NCBI RefSeq assembly: GCF_015555905.1
Contig: NZ_JADNLK010000006.1
Coordinates: forward strand, 62,001 to 126,000
Reading direction: 5' to 3'
Length of the DNA: 64,000 bases
Source: Clostridium sp. D43t1_170807_H7
GTDB lineage: Bacteria; Bacillota; Clostridia; Clostridiales; Clostridiaceae
The notes below the pieces were generated by a model, which saw only the letters and a program-made list of their open reading frames with translations, was not told where the DNA came from and ran no database searches. The position numbers and the translations under genes are program-made. Below, piece after piece: positions 23,909 to 33,936 of the stretch (position 1 is its first letter; each line of letters opens with the position of its first letter).

Positions 23909-25648
23909 ATGATTAGATATTTTTGTGAAACATGTAATATTGAAGGGGATTTAAGCACATGTTCGATATGTGGTGAAAGAACCCAGATTAAATCAAAATT
24001 ATATTGGTGTAAGGAATGTAATATACCAATATATGATGAGTATTGTTCTTTATGTGGAAATAAGGGGAAAGAAAGCACAACTGATATAAGACCAGTATTT
24101 CCAGAAGAAAGGTTACTTTTAGAAGTTTTAATTGGAGAGCCTTTTAAGTTTTTAAAATCATCTGTGTGGAATGGTTCAGGTAATAGGTACATAGTTGATG
24201 GAAGTGCATTAAAGGTATCTATTTCTGACTTAATGAAAATGGATTCGAAGGAAGTTATCAAAAAGTTAAATGATTTAAAAGATCAAAATACATATAAATA
24301 CTTCAATGAATATATCGAGAAATTTAAAAAGGCTAACATAGGAAGATTTAATTCTATAGTATCAGAAGCAACTCAATTTATAATTGAGGAAAAAAGAAAT
24401 TATGGAGATGATGAAACTTTTGTATCTTTTTCAGGTGGAAAGGATAGTACAGTTGTAAGTGATTTAGTTATAAGGGCACTAGGGAATCCAGGTATTATAC
24501 ATATATTTGGAGATACAACATTAGAATTTCCAATGACTGAAGAGTATGCAAAGAGGTTTAAATTAAATCATAGAAAAACACCATTTTTATCTGCTAGAAA
24601 TAAAGAAAAGAATTTTTATGATATGTGTGATGTTGTTGGTCCGCCGAGCAGGGTTATGAGATGGTGTTGTATTGTATTTAAGACAGGGGCAATTACTAAG
24701 AAAATAAATGCTACATTTAAAAGTAAAAAGAAGATATTAACTTTTTATGGAATTAGAAGAAATGAATCGGTAAGTAGAAGTAAATATGATAGATCAGTAG
24801 ATAGTCCTAAAATTACAAAACAAAAAGTATCTTCACCTATAATAGATTGGTGTGACTTTGATATATGGTTATATCTTTTAACTACTAATATAGATTTCAA
24901 TGATGCATATAGACTGGGATATTCTAGAGTAGGGTGTTGGTGTTGTCCTAATAATAGTTCATGGGCACAATATTTAGCTAAAATTTATATGCCAGAGCAA
25001 GCAGATGCTTGGAGAAATCAATTAGTTAAGTTTGCTAAAAGGATAGGAAAACCAGATCCAGAAGTATACGTTGATGAAGGTAGTTGGAAGGCTAGACAAG
25101 GTGGAAATGGTGTTGAATATAGTAGTAATATATTTGTTTCATTTAAACCATGTGCAAATGAAAATGAAAGCTTTAACTATGAATTAAACAAGCCTATTAC
25201 TGAAGAATTATATGAATTTTTCAAACCTTTTGGTTGGATAAATAAAGAAATGGGAAATGAAAGATTAGGACAAGTTTATGTAGTTGATAGGATAGGAAAT
25301 CCTATTATTAGGCTACAGGGGAAAATTGGAAGCAGGCAGTTGAAGATAACAGCTTTAAAAGTTCCACTAGGAAAAGCGAGAAGTCTAAAAGAAGTTAAAA
25401 TGAAAATAGATTGTCAATTAACTAAATATCAAATGTGCTTGGGATGTTTAGGATGTGAAAGTGCATGTAAACATGATGCTATTATTGTTAAAAAACCAGC
25501 ACATAAAAATGAATTAATATTAAATAAAGTTAATGACACATATAGGATAATAGATGAAAAATGTGTGAGATGTGGAGAGTGTATAAATCATTTTGATGGT
25601 GGTTGTTACATGAGGAAGGTTCTTATAACAAAAAGAGGTGACAGTTAA
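23909..25648 (+). CDS. sspD: SspD/DndC-like PAPS-reductase-family ATP pyrophosphatase with ferredoxin tail
   Basis: A 579-residue protein in three parts. The N-terminal 50 residues carry two zinc-ribbon-like CxxC pairs (CETCNIEG, CSICGE, CKECN, CSLCGN). The middle is a PP-loop domain with FSGGKDST at about residues 174-181 and RRNES further on, the ATP-pyrophosphatase/PAPS-reductase fold that activates or transfers sulfur to DNA in phosphorothioation. The C-terminus has ferredoxin-like cysteine motifs CLGCLGCESAC and CVRCGEC. The start is the ATG after GAGGGAGA. It is followed by DUF4007, giant ATPase and cysteine desulfurase genes, the SspABCD complement. BrxP of BREX type 4 is a related alternative, but no PglZ or BrxL is present. 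Confidence 0.87.
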   Translation: MIRYFCETCNIEGDLSTCSICGERTQIKSKLYWCKECNIPIYDEYCSLCGNKGKESTTDIRPVFPEERLLLEVLIGEPFKFLKSSVWNGSGNRYIVDGSALKVSISDLMKMDSKEVIKKLNDLKDQNTYKYFNEYIEKFKKANIGRFNSIVSEATQFIIEEKRNYGDDETFVSFSGGKDSTVVSDLVIRALGNPGIIHIFGDTTLEFPMTEEYAKRFKLNHRKTPFLSARNKEKNFYDMCDVVGPPSRVMRWCCIVFKTGAITKKINATFKSKKKILTFYGIRRNESVSRSKYDRSVDSPKITKQKVSSPIIDWCDFDIWLYLLTTNIDFNDAYRLGYSRVGCWCCPNNSSWAQYLAKIYMPEQADAWRNQLVKFAKRIGKPDPEVYVDEGSWKARQGGNGVEYSSNIFVSFKPCANENESFNYELNKPITEELYEFFKPFGWINKEMGNERLGQVYVVDRIGNPIIRLQGKIGSRQLKITALKVPLGKARSLKEVKMKIDCQLTKYQMCLGCLGCESACKHDAIIVKKPAHKNELILNKVNDTYRIIDEKCVRCGECINHFDGGCYMRKVLITKRGDS

Positions 25649-26538
25649 TGAGTAATACTAAAATTAAGATAAGAGGACATGAAAGTTTTTATATTAGAGA
25701 AGGGTGGTTAAGAAAAGGAACAATTGCAATTAAGGAAGATCCGTATCTTCTTTCAAATTTACAAGTCGCTATAGACAAGCTAGGAGTAGGATCAGCAATG
25801 GTAAAGTCAATTAGGTATTGGCTACAAGCTATTGGATTAACAATTGAAAAAAGGGGAGATAAAGGAAAGAGATATCAAGTTTTATCTAAAGATTTTGGAG
25901 ATATATTAGTTAAAAGAGACCCTTATTTTGAAGATTTAGGTACATTATATTTATTACATTATAAATTAATTACAAATAAAGAATTAGCAACTATATGGAA
26001 TTTGTTTTTTAATAAAATAAAATCTACGGAAATGAGTAAGCATCAAATGGAAGAGGCAATAAAGCAATTAATATTAAATATAGATCCAGAACATGCTATT
26101 TCTTCAAGATCATTAAGTGATGATTGTAATTGTATAATTAAAACTTATTTTGCAGAGAAGAATGATTTTAAAAATCCAGAAGATAATTTAATTTGTCCTT
26201 TTTCAGATTTAGGATTGATAAAAAAGGTAAACGTAAGAGGAAAAGAAGAGGTAATATATAAAATAAAACCAGATAAGAATAAGTTAGATAGATTAATTGT
26301 ACTATATGTAATTATGGATAATTTAGGATTAGAAACAGCCACTTCTATCAAAAATTTAATAGAAGATGAAAATAATATAGGAAAAGTTTTTAATTTAGAT
26401 AAAAATTCTATAAACAGTTATGTAGATAAATTAGAAGATGAAGGATATATAAGAGTAAATAGAACAGCAGGACTTAATACTATCTATCCTACAGATCTAG
26501 CAGTAAATATTTTAAATAAATATTATTCAGAAGTTTAG
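25648..26538 (+). CDS. sspB: SspB-like DUF4007 protein (putative strand nickase)
   Basis: A 296-residue protein whose N-terminal RGHESFYIREGWLRKG is the DUF4007 hallmark, followed by KSIRYWLQAIGL and VLSKDFGDILVKRDPYFED. Published SspB, the DUF4007 protein of the SspABCD system, nicks DNA during single-strand phosphorothioation. The C-terminal third looks like a winged helix (SVDKLEDEGYIRVNRTAGL-type ending). Start and previous stop overlap by one base (TAATG), so it is translationally coupled to the PP-loop gene. A second, diverged DUF4007-like protein lies at 36.4 kb. Which residues would cleave DNA is not evident to me. Confidence 0.83.
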   Translation: MSNTKIKIRGHESFYIREGWLRKGTIAIKEDPYLLSNLQVAIDKLGVGSAMVKSIRYWLQAIGLTIEKRGDKGKRYQVLSKDFGDILVKRDPYFEDLGTLYLLHYKLITNKELATIWNLFFNKIKSTEMSKHQMEEAIKQLILNIDPEHAISSRSLSDDCNCIIKTYFAEKNDFKNPEDNLICPFSDLGLIKKVNVRGKEEVIYKIKPDKNKLDRLIVLYVIMDNLGLETATSIKNLIEDENNIGKVFNLDKNSINSYVDKLEDEGYIRVNRTAGLNTIYPTDLAVNILNKYYSEV

Positions 26539-26552
26539 GAGAGTGTAACTAG

Positions 26553-29500
26553 ATGAAATATGCTGATTTTATTAAAGGAAATGAAGGATTTCAGTATTCA
26601 ATTAATATTCAATACGATTTAATGAATATTAATAAAATAAAAGGATATATTCCAACGAGGAAATCTGTAGAAATTTTAAAAGAATATTTATTAAATAATG
26701 TTGTTGATGGTAGAGATAAAGCTACAGTTTTAATTGGACCTTATGGGAAGGGTAAAAGTCATTTACTATTAGTGTTATTAGGATTAATGTGTGGAGATAA
26801 TGAGATAAAAGAATTAGAAGTTTTAGTTGATAAGGTAAAAGCTATAGATAACACTTGCTCAGAACTTGCAATGAATGTACTAAAGAATAAAAAGTATTTA
26901 CCTATAGTTATTAACTTTAATTCAGGAGATTTAAATCAAGCTTTTTTAATTGCACTAAATCAATCTCTTAAAAATCAAGGTATTGAAGATGTACTTCCAA
27001 ATACATATTTTGATTCAGCTTTAAGTGTGTTAGAAGGATGGGAAAAATACGATCAAACAATAAACGTAGTTAAAGAATTAATTAAAGCTAAATCTAATGT
27101 AACTTTGGAGGCTTTTAAAAGAAAATTAAAATCATTTAGTACTGATTCATATGAAATATTTAAAGATATATTTAAAGAAATAACTTCAGGTATAGAGTTT
27201 AATCCACTTATAAATACAGATGTTGTTAAGCTGTATGAAGAAACAAATCATATATTAAAAGAGAAATATGGATTTGATGGAATAATTATAGTCTTTGATG
27301 AGTTTAGTAAATTTATTGAAGCTAGCGCAGGTATAAATAGCGCTATGAATTTAAAAATATTACAAGACTTTGCTGAATTAAGTAATAGATCTAAAGATCC
27401 TCAAATGCATTTAGTATGTGTTACTCATAAAACAATAAATGAATATATAAGTAAGATTCCACAAGAGAAAATAGATGCATGGAGAGCTATTGAAGGTAGA
27501 TTTAAAGAAGTATTATTTAATACAAGTGCACAACAAAATTATGAATTAATAGCAAATGCAATAGTCAAAGATATAAATAAGGTTAAAGCTATTTTAAAGG
27601 ATAAAGAATTTATTTCGGATAAGAATATTTGGAGTGCTCAAAGTTTATTTAGCTATGATAACGAAGAATATATGAAATATATTCTTGAAGGATGCTTCCC
27701 TTTAAATCCATATTCAACATATGCATTACCTATTATAAGTGAAAAAGTTGCTCAAAATGAAAGAACTTTATTTACTTATTTAAGTAAATATGAGCCAAAT
27801 TCATTAATCGACTTAGTTAATAATGAAGAGGATTTTGATTTAGTAACAATAGATAAAATTTATGATTATTTCGAACCTTTATTTAGAAAAGAGACATTTA
27901 ATGAAGCAATTCATGATATATGGGTAAAGGCTGATACAGCATTAAAAATTGTATATTCAGAAGAAGCAAAGAAAATTATTAAAGCTTTAGGAATAATTTA
28001 TATAGTAAATGATTTTACATCATTGCCTCCAACAGAACAAGTTTTATGTAATGTTTTAAATATAGAAAAGAAAAAGTTAATAGAGGAAATTGAAAGTTTA
28101 AGAAATACAAATGTTTTAGTTCTAAGAAAAAGTAGTGATACATTAGATTTTATACCTTTATCATCAGTTGATATAAATACTAAGATAACAAATTTAGTTG
28201 AAACTAAGTTTAAATCACCTAATATAGCTGATATATATAATGAAATAGTAAATTTAAAATATGTATTACCTAAAAGATATAATGATGAATATAAAATGAC
28301 TAGATTCTTTAAGCGTATTTTTATGACTTTAAATCAAGTTACAGCTTACTTAAGTGCTGAAAAAATACTTAATGATTATAATGCAGATGGATTAATAATA
28401 GATTTAATAAATGAAGAAAAAGAAGACAATCAAAAAGCTATAGAATGGATTAATAGCATAAATGATAACAGAATAATATTAGTTTTACCTAAAGAAGTTA
28501 TAAATATAAAGCATGATATTTCAGAATATAAGGCAATAGAATTTTTAAAAGCAGATAGTGAATTTTTAAAAGAGGATTCTGCAATTGAAAGTCAGTTAGA
28601 TATTTTATTTGATGATATAGTTGAAAAGATAACAACTTATATTAATACAACTTATGATATTTCGTATAAAAATAATATAGTTTATATAAATAATAAAAAA
28701 TATAGTGGATTAAAGCCAAATAAGTTGTCTGCACTTTTATCAGATATATGTAAGGAAAATTTTGAGAGAACTCCTATAATAAATAATGAACTTATAAATA
28801 AAAAGGAAATATCATTACCTATAAAAAAAGCAAGACATAATATTATAGAAATGATATTAGATAACTCTTATTTAGAATTTGATTATAATAAAAATTCTGC
28901 AGAAAGTACGTTATTTAGATCTATGTTAGTGAATAAAGGATTACTTAAAACTAAAGATGATTATAGTGATGATATACAATTAGTATTAAATGAAATTAAA
29001 AAGTTTATTTTAAAATCATCTAATAAAGAAGCTTCATTTAATGAACTATATACTTTATTAACTACTAATGAAAATAAAATAGGAATAAGAAAAGGTGTTT
29101 TACCTGTTTATTTAGCATTTATATTAAAAGATTATAAAGAAGAAGCTGTAATTTATTTAAGAAGTGGTAAGAGTAAAAAAGAACTGATTTTAGATTCTTC
29201 AATAATAGAAAATATAAATGAAACACCTACGGAGTATTTAATAAAGTTAGAAGAAGGAACTATAGAAAAAGATATTTATATAAATAATCTATTTGATATG
29301 TTTAACAGTTATTTAAATAAACAATCAAATAATAAGTATGTTGATATTATGAATGGGCTGAAAGGATGGATGCAATCCTTAAGTTTATATTCTCAAAACC
29401 ATAAAATCAATATTAAATTAGATGAAGAGATAAGTGATGAAATAGTAAAGTTAAGAAGGGAATTAGTAAAATACGACATTAATTATAGAAGCTTTATATT

Positions 29501-30119
29501 TAACAACATACCTAAATATTTAAATGTAGATTCTTATGAAGAGTGTATTGAAAAATTAAAGGAAATTAAAAAATATTTAGATGAACATGATGATACAGTT
29601 AGAAAATACTTAATATCAGAAACCAATAATATGATTGATGATAAGTATACGGGAACATTATCAGGAAACTTAAATAAGTGGTATAGAGGATTATCAGAAG
29701 AACAAAAATGCCATTTATATGATTCTGAAACTAATGAGTTTTTAAGATTAATAGAAAAAACTACTAATAATGATATTGATATAATAAATAATTTAGCATA
29801 TATTTTCTCTAATTTATCAATAGAAGATTGGAATGATAATTGTGTAGATATTTATTTAAAAGGCATTAAAAATAGTAAAGAAACTATAGAAAATTATGAA
29901 GTATCATCTGATATAGATGATACTGATGGAGTAATAAAAATAGTTTTTGAAAATAATGATTCGGAATTAGTAGAGAAAACATTTAATAAGACAGAAATAT
30001 CACCAATAGGAAGCACTTTATTTAATGCAATAGAAGAAGTTGTAGATGAATACGGAAGTTCTATAGATGATAATGAAAAAAGAAATATTTTAATGGAAAT
30101 TTTGTCAAAGTATATTTAG
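26553..30119 (+). CDS. sspC: SspC-like giant P-loop ATPase of the phosphorothioation module
   Basis: A 1188-residue protein. Walker A is IGPYGKGKSHL (residues 61-71) and the Walker B-like segment IIIVFDEFSKFIE is near residue 246. The body is long, helical and poorly conserved, ending in an acidic tail. The ATPase lies 14 bp after the DUF4007 gene, as SspC follows SspB, and is expected to supply ATP hydrolysis for the sulfur-insertion complex. It shares the GxGxGKSHL and DEFxxxIE pattern with the 1416-residue ATPase at 37.3 kb, indicating paralogy. BrxC/PglY proteins of BREX are distant relatives of similar size, so the label rests on gene context. Confidence 0.8.
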   Translation: MKYADFIKGNEGFQYSINIQYDLMNINKIKGYIPTRKSVEILKEYLLNNVVDGRDKATVLIGPYGKGKSHLLLVLLGLMCGDNEIKELEVLVDKVKAIDNTCSELAMNVLKNKKYLPIVINFNSGDLNQAFLIALNQSLKNQGIEDVLPNTYFDSALSVLEGWEKYDQTINVVKELIKAKSNVTLEAFKRKLKSFSTDSYEIFKDIFKEITSGIEFNPLINTDVVKLYEETNHILKEKYGFDGIIIVFDEFSKFIEASAGINSAMNLKILQDFAELSNRSKDPQMHLVCVTHKTINEYISKIPQEKIDAWRAIEGRFKEVLFNTSAQQNYELIANAIVKDINKVKAILKDKEFISDKNIWSAQSLFSYDNEEYMKYILEGCFPLNPYSTYALPIISEKVAQNERTLFTYLSKYEPNSLIDLVNNEEDFDLVTIDKIYDYFEPLFRKETFNEAIHDIWVKADTALKIVYSEEAKKIIKALGIIYIVNDFTSLPPTEQVLCNVLNIEKKKLIEEIESLRNTNVLVLRKSSDTLDFIPLSSVDINTKITNLVETKFKSPNIADIYNEIVNLKYVLPKRYNDEYKMTRFFKRIFMTLNQVTAYLSAEKILNDYNADGLIIDLINEEKEDNQKAIEWINSINDNRIILVLPKEVINIKHDISEYKAIEFLKADSEFLKEDSAIESQLDILFDDIVEKITTYINTTYDISYKNNIVYINNKKYSGLKPNKLSALLSDICKENFERTPIINNELINKKEISLPIKKARHNIIEMILDNSYLEFDYNKNSAESTLFRSMLVNKGLLKTKDDYSDDIQLVLNEIKKFILKSSNKEASFNELYTLLTTNENKIGIRKGVLPVYLAFILKDYKEEAVIYLRSGKSKKELILDSSIIENINETPTEYLIKLEEGTIEKDIYINNLFDMFNSYLNKQSNNKYVDIMNGLKGWMQSLSLYSQNHKINIKLDEEISDEIVKLRRELVKYDINYRSFIFNNIPKYLNVDSYEECIEKLKEIKKYLDEHDDTVRKYLISETNNMIDDKYTGTLSGNLNKWYRGLSEEQKCHLYDSETNEFLRLIEKTTNNDIDIINNLAYIFSNLSIEDWNDNCVDIYLKGIKNSKETIENYEVSSDIDDTDGVIKIVFENNDSELVEKTFNKTEISPIGSTLFNAIEEVVDEYGSSIDDNEKRNILMEILSKYI

Positions 30120-30125
30120 AAAAGA

Positions 30126-30147
30126 AGAGGGGGTTAACCCCTCTTTG
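30126..30147 (+). promoter_or_regulatory. hairpin between sspC and sspA
   Basis: AAGAGGGG pairs with CCCCTCTT over a 5-nt loop, followed by only three T bases. It sits in the 45-bp gap between the ATPase and desulfurase genes and could be an attenuator or an RNA-processing site that sets relative expression. Confidence 0.5.
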
Positions 30148-30164
30148 GCGCAAAGGGAGTAATA

Positions 30165-31337
30165 ATGAACAAACAAATATATTTAGATAATGCAGCAACA
30201 ACATTTCCAAAGCCAGAAGTTGTTTATAAGGCAGTGGATAAATTTTTAAGAGAAGAGTGTGTTAATGCAGGAAGAGGATCTTATAAATTAGCTCAAAATG
30301 CAACTAACTTAATAGATGAAACGAGAAGACTATTATTAGAACTAATAAATTCAAAGAAAAATGATAAAGTGATATTTACACCATCAGCTACTATAGCAAT
30401 TAATCAAATTTTGAGAGGATTAAATTGGAATGAAATAAAGAATGTTTATGTTTCTCCATTTGAACATAATGCAATAATGAGAACATTACATTCATTACAA
30501 AAGTTAAATGATTTTAATATAAATATAATACCATTTGATAATATAACTTTTGCTTTAAATGAAGAAGAACTTAGAATAATGTATTCTAAAAAAAATCCAG
30601 ATTTAGTAATTATGTCACATGTTAGCAATGTTACAGGATATATATTACCAATAAAAATATGTCATGAATTAGGAAAGAAATATAATCCTATAAATATTGT
30701 TGATTGTGCTCAATCTTTAGGAATAGTAAATGTAAATATTGAAGAAGATTTTTCAGAATGTGATTTTATAGTTTTTGCAGGTCATAAGTCATTATATGGA
30801 GTATTTGGCTTAGGCGGATTTATTGAATTAAATGATAAGATTAAATTAACTGAAGTAATAACAGGAGGAACAGGATCAGATTCTACTAATTTAGATATGC
30901 CTACTGAAAATGAAATGTTTTTTGAGGCTGGTAGTTATAATATGTATTCTATAGCTGGATTAAATGCAGCATTAAAATGGATTAAAGAAACTGGATGTGA
31001 TGAAGTATATTCTCATGAAAAGAAATTAACAACTGAATTAATTTCTAAATTAGAAGAAATTGAAGGAATAGAAATTTATATACCTGAAAATCTTGATAAT
31101 CATATAGGAGTTGTTTCGTTTAATTTAAGTGATTATTTGCCTGAAGATGTGGGGAGAATTTTAGGAGATGAATATGATATAGCTGTGAGAACAGGATATC
31201 ATTGTGCTCCATTAATAGGAGAGTTTTTAGATGGTAATGCCATTAATGGAACAGTAAGATTGAGTGTTGGATATTTTAATAATATAGATGAAATTAAAGA
31301 AGCTGTAAAAGCGATAGAAGAAATTATGGAGGGATAA
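30165..31337 (+). CDS. sspA: SspA/DndA-like cysteine desulfurase
   Basis: A 390-residue class V aminotransferase-fold protein. It begins with YLDNAATTFPKP, has the PLP-binding segment FAGHKSLYG with Lys208, and the catalytic loop RTGYHCAPL with Cys347. These features support mobilisation of sulfur from cysteine as a persulfide. In phosphorothioation systems the sulfur passes to the PP-loop protein, here encoded 6 kb upstream in the same operon. The loop after the cysteine is short, as in the SufS-like group. AAAGGGAG precedes the start. A housekeeping role in Fe-S assembly is possible but is made unlikely by its location inside the defence operon. Confidence 0.9.
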   Translation: MNKQIYLDNAATTFPKPEVVYKAVDKFLREECVNAGRGSYKLAQNATNLIDETRRLLLELINSKKNDKVIFTPSATIAINQILRGLNWNEIKNVYVSPFEHNAIMRTLHSLQKLNDFNINIIPFDNITFALNEEELRIMYSKKNPDLVIMSHVSNVTGYILPIKICHELGKKYNPINIVDCAQSLGIVNVNIEEDFSECDFIVFAGHKSLYGVFGLGGFIELNDKIKLTEVITGGTGSDSTNLDMPTENEMFFEAGSYNMYSIAGLNAALKWIKETGCDEVYSHEKKLTTELISKLEEIEGIEIYIPENLDNHIGVVSFNLSDYLPEDVGRILGDEYDIAVRTGYHCAPLIGEFLDGNAINGTVRLSVGYFNNIDEIKEAVKAIEEIMEG

Positions 31338-31344
31338 TTAGTTT

Positions 31345-31635
31345 ATGAGTTTAGAAAAATTAATTGAAGATGCATTAGATAATAAGGAGGTTGTAAATAA
31401 AAATACTGTTAAGGCTCAAGAAGTAAAATATGAGATAGTAAAAGAATTAGTAAAAATTGAGGTTAGTAAAAACTGGGATATTGTTATGGGATTAGTAAAA
31501 TGGGGTGATAAAGATCCTAAGTATGAAATTAGAAGATGGAAAAAAGATGGAACAGCTGGGAAGGGAGTAACTTTTACAGAGAATCAACTTAAGGAGTTTA
31601 TAAAAATTATAAAAGAAACAGATTTTAATTTATAG
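31345..31635 (+). CDS. PC4/YdbC-type ssDNA-binding protein
   Basis: A 96-residue protein whose C-terminal 60 residues match the bacterial YdbC branch of the PC4 (transcriptional coactivator p15) fold: KNWDIVMGLVKWGDKDP, then YEIRRWKKDG, then GVTFTENQLKEFIKII. The fold binds single-stranded or melted DNA. The N-terminal 30 residues are a charged helix. It lies 7 bp after the desulfurase and 8 bp before the helicase gene, so it is an integral operon member. A role in holding single strands during marking or restriction is an inference. Confidence 0.82.
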   Translation: MSLEKLIEDALDNKEVVNKNTVKAQEVKYEIVKELVKIEVSKNWDIVMGLVKWGDKDPKYEIRRWKKDGTAGKGVTFTENQLKEFIKIIKETDFNL

Positions 31636-31643
31636 GAGGGAAT

Positions 31644-33770
31644 ATGTCTTTAAGTGATTGTAGTTTTGATATTCAATATCGTTCAGATAATATAAATAAA
31701 ATGATTAATGAATTTTATAATCCAGCATTATCACAAGCAATAGAATATAAAAGAGCAGTTGGTTTTTTTTCGAGTACATCATTAGCAATCATTGCAACAG
31801 GATTATCTAATCTTATATGTAATGAAGGTAGTATGAAATTAATTATATCTCAAAGGCTTAGCAAGGAAGATGCAGAAGCAATAGAAAAGGGATATAAAAG
31901 TCGTAATAATATTATAGAAGAAAAGCTGATTGAAGAATTTAATTATAAAAAAAGTGATTTAGAAAAAGAAAGATACAATTACTTAGCACATTTAATTGCA
32001 AATAATAAGTTAGATATTAAGGTAGCTATAATTGAGGATTATAAAGATATTGCAATATATCATGAAAAAATAGGAATTATTAAAGATAAATTTAATAATA
32101 GCCTTGCATTTTCAGGATCACTAAATGAATCAGGAACTGCATATTCATTAAATTTTGAATCTATAGATGTATATTGTTCATGGGTAAATGAAATTGATAA
32201 GAAACGAACTATGCAGAAAGAAAAAGATTTTGATGAAATGTGGGAAAATAGAACTAAAAGATTAAAAATATATGATTTTCCAAGTGCAGTAAAAGAAAAG
32301 ATATTAGAATATAAAAAGGATGAAATAATTCCAGAGGAACGATTTAATAATACTAATAAAATTAAGGAAGAAGATAATGAATCACCACAAATTCCTAAAT
32401 GGCTAAGCTTAAGAGAATATCAAAAAGAAGCAATTAAATCCTGGAGAGAAAATGGTTTTAAAGGGCTTTTTAATATGGCAACAGGAACAGGAAAAACCTT
32501 AACTGCTTTAGCATCAATAGTAGAATTAACTAAATGCAAATGTTATGAAAATATATTGATAATTATTGTTTGTCCATATACTCATTTAGTAGAGCAATGG
32601 AAAGAAGATATAGTAGAATTTAATATCAATCCTATAATTGCTTATTCAGATTATAGATATAAATATTGGGATGATGAATTAGATAAATTAATAAGGAGAT
32701 TAAAGTTAGGTATAGTAAAAACAGGTTGTGTAGTAACTACAAATACAACATATAAGAGTAGTAAGTTTCAAAATGAAATATTAAAAATGGGTGATAATGT
32801 ATTAATTGTAATAGATGAGGCACATAATGCGGGAGCTGAACAATTTTCTAAGTATTTATGCGAAAATTTTAAATATAGATTAGCATTATCAGCTACACCA
32901 GAAAGACATAATGATGATGTAGGTACAAATAGTATATTCAAGTATTTTGAAAAGGAGGTTTTTACATTTCCATTAGAAAAAGCAATAAGGGAAGGGTATT
33001 TAACAAGATATTTTTATTATCCACAAATTATTTATTTAACAGAGGAAGAGAGAAATGAGTATTTAAAAATAAGTAAACAAATAGCTAAATTTATTGATAG
33101 TAATGGAAATATGAAAAGTAGTAAAATACTTGAAATGTTATTAATTAAAAGAGCACGTATTATAGCTGGTGCAGAAAATAAAATTGTAATGCTTAAAGAA
33201 CTGATGAAAGATAAAACAAATAGCAATTATAACTTAATATATTGTGGAGCTACAGAAACTAAAGATAGTGAAAGTGATGAATTATCAAAACAAATTACTA
33301 CAGTCACAAAATTGTTAGGAAATGATTTAAATATGAAGGTTGCAAAGTTTACTGCTGAAGAGACTATGGATGAGAGGAAAGATATTATTAATAAATTTTC
33401 TAATGGTATAGATTTGCAAGCAATTGTAGCTATTAAATGTTTAGATGAAGGGGTTAATATTCCTGCTATAAGAAATGCATTTATTTTAGCAAGTACAAGT
33501 AATCCTAGGGAGTTTATACAACGAAGAGGTAGGGTGTTAAGAAAGTATAAGGGAAAGGATTTTGCATATATTTATGACTTTATAACATTACCAAGAAAAG
33601 AAAACGAAATATATTCTGCATCTGATAATGAGCTGAAAAATGATTTAACTTTAATAAAAAGGGAACTTATTAGGGCTAAGGAATTTGCCAGCTTAGCGGA
33701 AAATAAATATAGATCAATGAAAAAGATAGATGAAATTTTAAATTATTATAATAATTTGGTTTTAGATTAG
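31644..33770 (+). CDS. PLD-nuclease-like / DEAH-box SF2 helicase
   Basis: A 708-residue fusion. The N-terminal 200 residues look like a phospholipase D-type domain with one HxK half-site at His140/Lys142 (YHEKIGII), followed by LAFSGSLNES; dimerisation would be needed for a two-HxK active site. The helicase part has LREYQKEAIKSW, motif I MATGTGKT (about 278-285), motif II VIDEAHN (about 389-395), motif III LALSATP, and motifs V-VI CLDEGVNIP and FIQRRGRVLRKYKG. Such PLD-helicase fusions act as DNA-degrading restriction factors in several defence systems. In this operon it is the most obvious candidate nuclease for unmarked DNA; that assignment is inferred. Confidence 0.87.
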   Translation: MSLSDCSFDIQYRSDNINKMINEFYNPALSQAIEYKRAVGFFSSTSLAIIATGLSNLICNEGSMKLIISQRLSKEDAEAIEKGYKSRNNIIEEKLIEEFNYKKSDLEKERYNYLAHLIANNKLDIKVAIIEDYKDIAIYHEKIGIIKDKFNNSLAFSGSLNESGTAYSLNFESIDVYCSWVNEIDKKRTMQKEKDFDEMWENRTKRLKIYDFPSAVKEKILEYKKDEIIPEERFNNTNKIKEEDNESPQIPKWLSLREYQKEAIKSWRENGFKGLFNMATGTGKTLTALASIVELTKCKCYENILIIIVCPYTHLVEQWKEDIVEFNINPIIAYSDYRYKYWDDELDKLIRRLKLGIVKTGCVVTTNTTYKSSKFQNEILKMGDNVLIVIDEAHNAGAEQFSKYLCENFKYRLALSATPERHNDDVGTNSIFKYFEKEVFTFPLEKAIREGYLTRYFYYPQIIYLTEEERNEYLKISKQIAKFIDSNGNMKSSKILEMLLIKRARIIAGAENKIVMLKELMKDKTNSNYNLIYCGATETKDSESDELSKQITTVTKLLGNDLNMKVAKFTAEETMDERKDIINKFSNGIDLQAIVAIKCLDEGVNIPAIRNAFILASTSNPREFIQRRGRVLRKYKGKDFAYIYDFITLPRKENEIYSASDNELKNDLTLIKRELIRAKEFASLAENKYRSMKKIDEILNYYNNLVLD

Positions 33771-33780
33771 GGGGTAAGGT

Positions 33781-33936
33781 ATGGGTAATATAAATAAAGA
33801 TGTTATAAAAAATTTAATTGTTAAAGTTATTACAAAAGAAAAAGAATTTTTAAATGAAAAGGGTATGACTGAGACTCAAAAGGTAAAATGTTTAAAAGAT
33901 ATTATTGAAGAAGAGGTTAATGAATATGATAATTAA
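33781..33936 (+). CDS. small unknown protein between helicase and SMC genes
   Basis: A 51-residue Lys/Glu-rich, probably helical protein. AGGGGGTAAGGT precedes the ATG. Its last 11 bases overlap the start of the SMC-like gene, a typical sign of real, coupled translation. It contains no motif I recognise (IITKEKEFLNEKGMTETQK in the middle). It may be a small subunit of the following ATPase. Confidence 0.65.
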   Translation: MGNINKDVIKNLIVKVITKEKEFLNEKGMTETQKVKCLKDIIEEEVNEYDN

